64,000 bases of DNA. Source: Actinernus sp. WN-2022 (lineage: Eukaryota > Cnidaria > Anthozoa > Actiniaria > Actinernidae). The notes beneath the pieces were generated by a model, which was not told the origin of the DNA, ran no database searches, and saw only the letters and a list, made by a program, of their open reading frames with translations. Positions 25,701 through 34,700 of the stretch are shown here, one piece after another (the stretch's first letter is position 1; every line of letters starts with the position of its first letter). The DNA is taken from the NCBI GenBank assembly GCA_030867875.1, contig JAOWCC010000019.1, forward strand, positions 82,860,861 through 82,924,860, read 5' to 3'. The translations under genes were made by a program, and so were the position numbers.

Positions 25701-28700
25701 GTTTGGAAACGTTGCGTGACTTGGGTTGACTGTTTTGGTTCGCTATATTATATTCTGAACTAGCAAATATTTGCTACTGTTAGTAAATATATTCTACTAG
25801 CAAAATCAATATTTAACTAGCATTCTGCTAGTTGGCTACCGCTAATTCAAGTGGAAGATTGAAATGTCTCTATCATACTCCTTGATTGTAGTGTGACGTC
25901 ATAACTAATAATATCAATGACTTTATTTAAAGTTCCCCTAACCCCTATTTGTTTTATTTATTTATTTAAATCCTCACAATCTTTAGAGTAATTCTGTGAA
26001 AAACGTTATTTTGTGAGAATCCTTGATTGTCTACGACTTGTTCAAGTTGGTTTAAAAAGGCGAAAAGCGAACCAGCAGTACACAAATTACAAGCATTGGT
26101 CGGGTACATTGTGCATTGTGTGTGACGTAAGATCAGGAATCTATAACAATATTTTATAGAAACTACAACAAGTGCAAGTAAACATTGGCTTTTTGCCTCA
26201 TGCCGCAAAACCCAACACCCTAAATTCCAATTCGATCTGAGGATTAGCTGGATCCTGGCTTTGATCAGCCTCTATGGTTGTTTCCCGTTAGAAATTCAGA
26301 GGAATATGAATTCATAGTTCGTCTTACGTTACTCAACCAATGTACCCAAAACTGTACGATCGTGAAAAAAAATTGCCGGGACTTTAATCGCGATTTAAAA
26401 TAAGGGATTGCACAAATTTCATGGTTTTCTCCTTCATTCGTCCTCCGTCTTTATATTGCCTTTGAAAATACAGAAAACTACAATGGGGTTAGCGGCACTT
26501 TAACAACTGATCATGAACCCTGTGGACATCAAAAGCGACCGTCACATGTTGTGCTTACCACACTTGTTTTCCTTTAGACTGGAAACCTTGAAGCGAGAAG
26601 AATGGGGCGATGAAGTTACAGTTGTATCTTGCGACATGAGAGAGTGGGACGCACCCGAAAAGGTTAGATAACTATTTTTTATTGCCAGTTTGTTGAGCCT
26701 AAATACACAGCTGTATTTGAATGTGCAAGAAACAATCCGTGTACAATCTAGGCAATTCTATTGTGAAGATGCAATTTGCTTTTCCCACTTTAGAATTTTT
26801 GTTTCATACTGATAACTCAACTCTTAAAGGATAAGTTTCTGAAATCAAATCCACTAAAACTGTGTTTTGAAACTACTTTCCTTGATTCGGTCATCGTATT
26901 TCCACTTGCTTCTGTGATTGGCTATGTAATTACTTTGGTTTTGGTTTTCCTACACTCAACTGGAAACCGCTCTTTGGACGTAAAACTGTCTCACCATACT
27001 GTCGAGAGTTAATAATAATAATAACAACAACAACGGCGGCGGCGACGACGACGATGACAAGTTTACAGAAAAAGATAAAGTAAGAATAGAATATAAAATA
27101 GAGGAATTGCAATAAATTAATAGATATGTACATGTATAACACGTTAAACATAAGGCTGCCTTACCGTTTACACCCTGCTTTGATTGGATTGTGCAAAATG
27201 ATGAAAGAACTCGGACTCCATATCATCTACATTGCGTATCATTCTTAAAAGCTCGCTCGACAAGATCATATTCACACAATTGGACCATTAAACACTATGC
27301 TAGACTTTCCCAAAGTCCTTCTTAGCCCCACGCACTAAGGACTTCCCACTTGCAGCGCGCCAAATTTACCGGTTGGTTTTTCAACCGGAGGCGTGGCTTA
27401 TGACGTACTAAGATTTGCCCAATCACAAAGCATCAATTCTTCAGGCATTGTATGTTGACGTGTCAAGTCAGTCGACCGTGGATGTGGTATTTACAATTTG
27501 ATTGTAATAATAATAATAATACTTTATTATTTGCTATAGCGCACTCTCCAGAAATGCCCAAATGCGCTTTACATATATATACAATTCAAATCTAAAAACC
27601 TAAGTAGAAGTAGAAATAACGATATTGGATGCTAACTATATATAATAGAAATATCGGAACTTATATGAACAGTAAAAAGTTAATAATATACTAATTTAAA
27701 AAGATGTGTCTTGAGTTTCTGCTTAAAAATTACAACACTAGGACTACACTTAATGTCCATAGGTAATTTGTTCCACATATAAGGAGCGCAAACTGAGAAC
27801 GCTCTGGACCCATACGATTTGGCATGATATGATGGCTGGCAAAAAAACAACTTGTCAGCAGATCTAAGAGCTCTCTTTGGAACATAAGGTACAAGCAGTT
27901 CACTTAGGTACATTGGTGCTAGACCGTTAACTATCTTGTAGGTAAACAACAAAATCTTAAAATTTATGCGCTGTTCCACTGGAAGCCAGTGCAATTCTAT
28001 GAGCAAAGGTGTGATATGATCAGCCTTGCGCGACAAGGATATGAACTCAGAAAGAGTTTGTCAAAGGCGCGAAATGTAAGCTCCGCCCCTGAAACGTGTT
28101 TTCGCGCCAATAAATAGTCCCCCGATTCAATTTCCTGCAAGTGAAACAAGTCGAACTCGCCTCTCGCTTCAATTCTCGCGCTCGATTTTTGACCCAGTAA
28201 TCGCTTATCCAGTGACTCAGTGAGTTCGACTTGGAGCAAGTCTAATACTAGGCCTGTTTGTTGTTTTACAAGAACTCTTATAAACGACAGTAAGGTGGTA
28301 AAGTGCAGTGGGCAACTGCAGACAGTAATGATGGAAAGGAATTCAGACATGCGAGAAACATGCCGAAAAGGCTGTCCAGCATTTCTCAGTAGTGTTTCTC
28401 TTCAGTTTCTCCAAAATCGTATTATAATTATAGTACTGACTCTCCCTCGCACTTCCTTCCGCCATTGTCATGTAAAGTGTAAAACTGCATGAAAACGAGG
28501 CGAACGGTGACTCGAGCGACGCTACAACAGTCAAAGTACTGTAGATAGAAATATTACACGATTGTACGGCGAATTTCTCGATTTGTTTTAAAGATAAATT
28601 CCTTGTTTGTTTTATATTCGCGGACGAACCACCAGTCGCCTCGTTTTCATGAGCGCTTTACATGAAATATTATCACAACAACAACCACCTTTATTTTACC

Positions 28701-31700
28701 CCAAAAATTAATATAAAATATTTACACTGGTGGGTTTCAGAACGAGTTTACCGGACAAAAACAAAGGTTTTTATTCTCCTGGGACTCAACATGACCGCCA
28801 CGTGACAAAAGTCCATTGACTTCCAAGGTGTAACCCTCGAGTTATTTTACACATATAGAGAACAATAAACCTAATATTTGTCACAGTTTCAATGAAAAGG
28901 ACACAGTTCCTATAAAACAAGTCCGATATACCAAAACGTCCTCATTATTATTAGTCTGTTGGCACTGAAAAATCAACCATTTTCCATGGTATGGAAAAGC
29001 TATGAATATCCAAATGTCCATGTTTTTCCCATCTATGGAAATTGGTTGGTTTCCCAGAAATTTATTGGTTACATATTGATCTCGAAGGATGACTTCCAAA
29101 ATAACAGTTGTTTTCATTGTTTTGTTTTGCAGGCCGACATCCTAGTGAGTGAGTTGTTGGGTTCATTTGGTGATAATGAATTGTCGCCTGAATGTTTAGA
29201 CGGTGCACAAAGTTTCTTAAAAGGTTAGTATAGGGTATCTTATAGGGGCTAAGTAAACCCCCAAGTGATGTGTTTTCTCATGATGAAAGACAAGCAAAAC
29301 TGCTCAGATTAGCAGAGTATGCTTTTCAAAGAACTGGAGAAATTCTGTGACGCTTTGTTGAAGGATGGCAAAGATTCGAGTGGATAAAAAAATGCTGCTT
29401 TTAAGAGAAATTTAGAGCAACTTGAAACGGTTTGCTGTAAATCGAAATCAAGTTCCTAGAATAAGCTTTTGTAATCCACTTAATGTTTGCCATCCTCTAT
29501 CGAAAACGTTTGGAAAGCATATCAGGACATTCACGTGGTATTTCTCTTCGATCTCAGCATGTTATGTAATTTTGTTTTAAATAAATATGAAGGTTCGCCT
29601 TTAATGCAGCACATTCTTATCTACCGCGCAAGAAAAAAAGTCAGGTAACAATGGCATAATAGCATAATAGCAATAGCATATGTTGCAATGTATGTCAACT
29701 TACGAAAACAATTGCTGGCTATGCTGGATGTGTGCAATGTTGCAACGTGTGTCAACTTATGAAAACAATTGTTGGCTATGCTGGATGTGTGCAATGTTGC
29801 AACGTGTGTCAACTTATGAAAACAATTGTTGGCTATGCTGGATGTGTGCAATGTTGCAACGTGTGTCAACTTATGAAAACAATTGTTGGCTATGCTGGAT
29901 GTGTGCAATGTTGCAACGTGTGTCAACTTATGAAAACAATTGTTGGCTATGCTGGATGTGTGCAATGTTGCAACGTGTGTCAACTTATGAAAACAATTGT
30001 TGGCTATGCTGGATGTGTGCAATGTTGCAACGTGTGTCAACTTATGAAAACAATTGTCGACTATGCTGGATGTGTGCAATGTAGCAACGTGTGTCAACTT
30101 ATGAAAACAATTGCTGGATATGCTGGTTGTGCGCAATGTTGCAGCATGTGCCAGCATGTGCCAACTTATGAAAACAATTGTCGGCTATGCGGGTTGTGCA
30201 CAATGTTGTAACTTGTACCTTTACACGGGTTTTCTCTGTACAGAGGATGGCATCAGTATCCCGTGTGATTACACTTCATATGTCGCGCCTCTGTGTGCTC
30301 CTAAACTACACTTCGAGGTGTCACAAGGCAGCAAGATAGAAAACAAAGGACCTCTGGTACACTCTCATGTTCTGAAGCTGTTTGATTTGGGTTTACGTTG
30401 TTGCTTTATTTCTCTGACTCTTTGTTTTGTTTACTTGATTTATTGCGTCCTCGTTTGTTTGTGTTTGGTATTTGCCATGTTCTAATTTCAACACGAAGTT
30501 CCGGTATAAACAGGTTAGCCCTCTTTTCACGCATGGTGATCTCTAAATTTAAAATTCAAATTGCTGAGCAGTGAAGAAAGCAAGCGAGCATATCAGCCTC
30601 TCCTTTGAAATGCTAGATTTTTGATGTTTAAAATTAAACAAGCCATAAAAATAGTGACCAGAGAGAAGATAGTTGTCCATGATAGTTGGCCAATAGTATT
30701 TTATGACTGTTTGCGAACTCTGTAGCCCTTACACTGAAGTTAAAATGTTTTTGTTTCATTTGAATTTCGCGCGATAAGCAATCAGTAGGGAGCACTCGAG
30801 AGGAGCATCACGCAGATGGGCCGATTGACAACTGAAGGTGACAAACCCCATGGCTCCCCTTTTTATACCGGAACTTCGTATTTAAGCAGGAGCGTCATCC
30901 CGTTCATTGTTTTAATAAAGATCCCAATGTAGCATAACCCACGTCGCGGCAAAACGTTTTGCTGCGCCGACTCAACGTCTTTAGTAAATACTGTATGCGG
31001 GTTGAACCCCCGGCCTGACCAACACTCAGGGTCTTAAAATAACCGAGTAGAAGGTGCTGCCTTTTGTGAAACAATCTCGAACTGCAAATGGTTAGACGTT
31101 CACGTCTTCTCGGATAAGGACGGCGTTAAATGTAGGTCTCCCGTCGGCCTTAAGTTTGTCAGTCTTTCAAGACTGTCACGCGAGCTACAGATGTTTAATA
31201 AGGATGCTTTTTTTAGTTCTGTTGTTTTTGGCGAACGATTTCTCATACGTATTTCAGTAAAATTATAAATGGATTGTTTTCTTTCAGTTTGGGCGGGAAA
31301 TTGGCGAGAAACGCGCGCGCGCTGGGCTCATCAATAGAGCATGCGCGTGACGTTTTGCTGCGGTGTGAGCTGAACCTAACATGTTCTTCTTTCATTCTGG
31401 TTCCCAGGCTCCGTTCGAGACACCTTATGTGGTCAGATTACATAACGTGTTTCTGCTCGCTAAACCACAAACCTGCTTCACGTTTTGCCATCCAAACAGA
31501 GGTACGGCATTACTGTCAAGTTGGTATACATCTATTTCAAAAGGGTTGTCTCTCATGTTACCCACATTGCACCGCGCATGTTAATGAGTTCGGAGGTTTC
31601 AGCGGGACAGTGAGTAACACGCGCAGGACTAGGACGAGTCAGGAGAAAAAATCAGAAACTAACTTTTGTAAACTACCCATCTTTCTTTCCTCTGTGTTTC

Positions 31701-34700
31701 TTCACCTATAAATCACAGGGCCGTGATTGTACGATACAAGTATAAGTTTAGGTGTAATTATGGGTAGTGATAAAACTAATCTACTCCAAAGTATGTATAA
31801 ACTGTCAATCATTTACTCTATCTACTAAGCTTAAAATATCATTTCTAAATAGATGTGTGAATATTATGGTTTCTTATTGCTTGTTGCTGCATTATTGCTA
31901 CTATTAATTTAGGTGTGAAGTCCGGAGTTAAAAATTTGTTACCAAGATAAGAGGACTATGTGCAATAAAGTGAGCTAGGTTGTTATCCCTCCCTCATAAA
32001 TAAATAATGATAACGTTTGTTTTAAGAAGTAGATCTCAGCTCTCCTTTTAAAAGAACATATGTCGTCTAAGTTAATCTTATTAGTAATAAGAAAATTGTC
32101 GGGATAAACAATAATAGTTTGTCACACGATCCTTAAAGAAAGTGAGGTTTTCAGAATCTTCCTCTCAAATCCCCGCGACGTAACGGAGAGGAGTAGAGAG
32201 ATCGGTAGTTTACAGACGTGTTTCCGATTTGTTTTTATCCCGACTCGCCCAAGTCGTTGCGCGTTTCCCTCATTGTCTCGCTGGACTCTCTTATTGCTTT
32301 GTGCATCCCAACACCGTGTCAAGCAACCGACCATGATGCATTGCAGTCTTCGAATGCTTGAAACAACCTTTGTTGAAGTACCTCGATGTATTGTCGACGT
32401 ATAACTACATGACTTTTAGGGCGTGTTCGTTTGGGACTATTCTGGAATAGGAGTAGCAAGAAATACGTGTAAGCGTTAAGATTTGATGTATTTGGCCGTA
32501 GTGTATATATATGTATATATATGAAAAGAGCTATGAATGTCTCCTTCATATCTTTTGATATGAAGGAGACATTAATAAATGGATTCTCTGTTTACTTATA
32601 GTGGTTGCTCTATTTTCATTTCTACGCAGGGAAGAAAGATAACTCACGGTTTATCTCGCTGGATTTTTCTGTCAGATCAAGTGCGATGGTGCACGGATTT
32701 GCTGGTTATTTTGAGGCGACCCTGTACGATGATATCAAGATCAGTAAGTTACTAACGCACGCTACAGACACCGCTCCGCTCCTGTGCCAAACCCAATAGA
32801 GCGTATGTCGTATGAGTGGGACACAAGTACAGCATTTCCGTAGCCTTAGCGTAACCGTACCGTAATGCGGCATGCCGTCCAGTAACCGTGCCGTAATTCA
32901 TTGCCGTAACTTGCACGCTACAGACGCCGCTCCACGCCTGTGCCGAACCCAATAGAGCGCATGTCGTATGAGTGGGACAAAAGTACAGCATTTCCGTACT
33001 GTAACTTTACCGTAACTCTGTCGTTTGATTGGATGAGAAAGACAAAAACAATAGGGAAACCATTCAAGTTCAATGTCACGGCATGCCGTACAGTAACCAT
33101 GCCGTAACGTGCCCACGCATGCGCAGTAAGAAACAAATGGGGTCTGGGTACGAGATTCGAAATGGACAGAAGGAGGCGACATAGTGGTGCAGTGCCACTG
33201 TTTTTAGACGAGTACGTGACTCCTATTCTCACAGCGCCGATGGAAAAAGACTAATACCACAAACGTTCACTAATAATATGAAAACTCCTGCCATGGAGTT
33301 TGTTGCAAGCTTCGAAGTTAATAAACTTTTCTACGTTCTCATAAAACACAGGTATTCTCCCTGAAACGCACTCAGAAGGCATGTTTAGCTGGTTTCCATT
33401 CTACTTCCCTATCCAGGTACTGTACAAATAACGACTTATCCGTGCATCGTTCTGTCAGGAAACATGCACGACGGGCATTTGAGAACACGATAGGAATGTT
33501 GACAGCGCAAACCAAATTCAAGTGCTAATTACTTGTGTCAGGGCTCGAAATTAACGCTCGCAAAATGCTGGCAGATGTCTTGATTTGCGACTGGTGAAAA
33601 ACACTCCACTAGCAAATTACTGCAATTTAGTAAACCTCGAACAATCCTGGTATATTTACAAACTGACACTAGCAATCATGGTATATTTACAAGCTGAGTT
33701 CGTTACCTAATGCACGATTAAAAGCACTAAGCCTCTAGTGCAGTAGCGGTGTAAATTATAAAATATATTCATGTGTTAATGTTATTCAAAATTTAACAAA
33801 TCGCACACATTTTTTTCATTGTCCGTACTCTTATTGATCATATAAATTGTCATAAAATGTTCAAAACTTAGGTGGAACATTTTATGACGTAATTTCTATG
33901 ATCAATAAGAGTACGGACAGTGGAAAAATGCGTGCAATTTCCCCCCCGATAAACTTGCAAGCGGGAAGCGACGTATCTTGCATGTTACGTCATTTTCATT
34001 GTCCGTACTCTTATTGCACATGGCGGAGAGCCAATCAGAAAGCGAGAAAATTGTAAAATTTTAAAATCGATGGAATTTTGTTGAAAAGCGTAAAATAAGA
34101 GTTTGGGTTACGGACATGCGAGAGACATACTTGTGAGATGATCTGTGGGCATCAACACAGTTTTACCCCTAGCATAGTGTTTGTTAGCCTGCGTACAGCA
34201 TCCCCTACTATTCGTGGGAAAGATGTGTTCGTGAGCCTTCCAACAGGCTCAGGAAGGTCACTGATATTTTCAACTGGCGGCCCCTTCAAACCAACTCGCG
34301 GCCAGGTTCGGGCTTTTGGAATAAAAATGCATTTGTCATTGAAGTTACTCCGCTTGTTGCCCTCATGAAGGATTACGGAGGTCTTTATTAACAATGTTGT
34401 TTGGAGGTTGGGGAAAAAATGTTTTTACATAGGAGTATAACAGGGATCGAAGTAATGAAGCATTTGTTTAGTTCTGCTATGTTTCTCACCCTCTCTCCCT
34501 GCCAAGAGGCAAGAATATAGTGGTTAGTACCGAGCTTAACTATAAATTGCATTTATTAATCTCTGTTCAGACAATTAAAATCCCTGCTCAAATATTCACC
34601 TTAAATTCATGACTATGTAAGCGCTGTACTGTTGTACACAGAGGCCGTCACGTGGTGTCAGTTAGCGCACACGATTGGCTGACTGTCTAATAACTATTAA

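Noticed and set aside
29621..30211. Open frames of 134-178 codons on both strands of the 57-bp array
   Set aside because: A by-product of a repeat length divisible by three; both strands are open equally.
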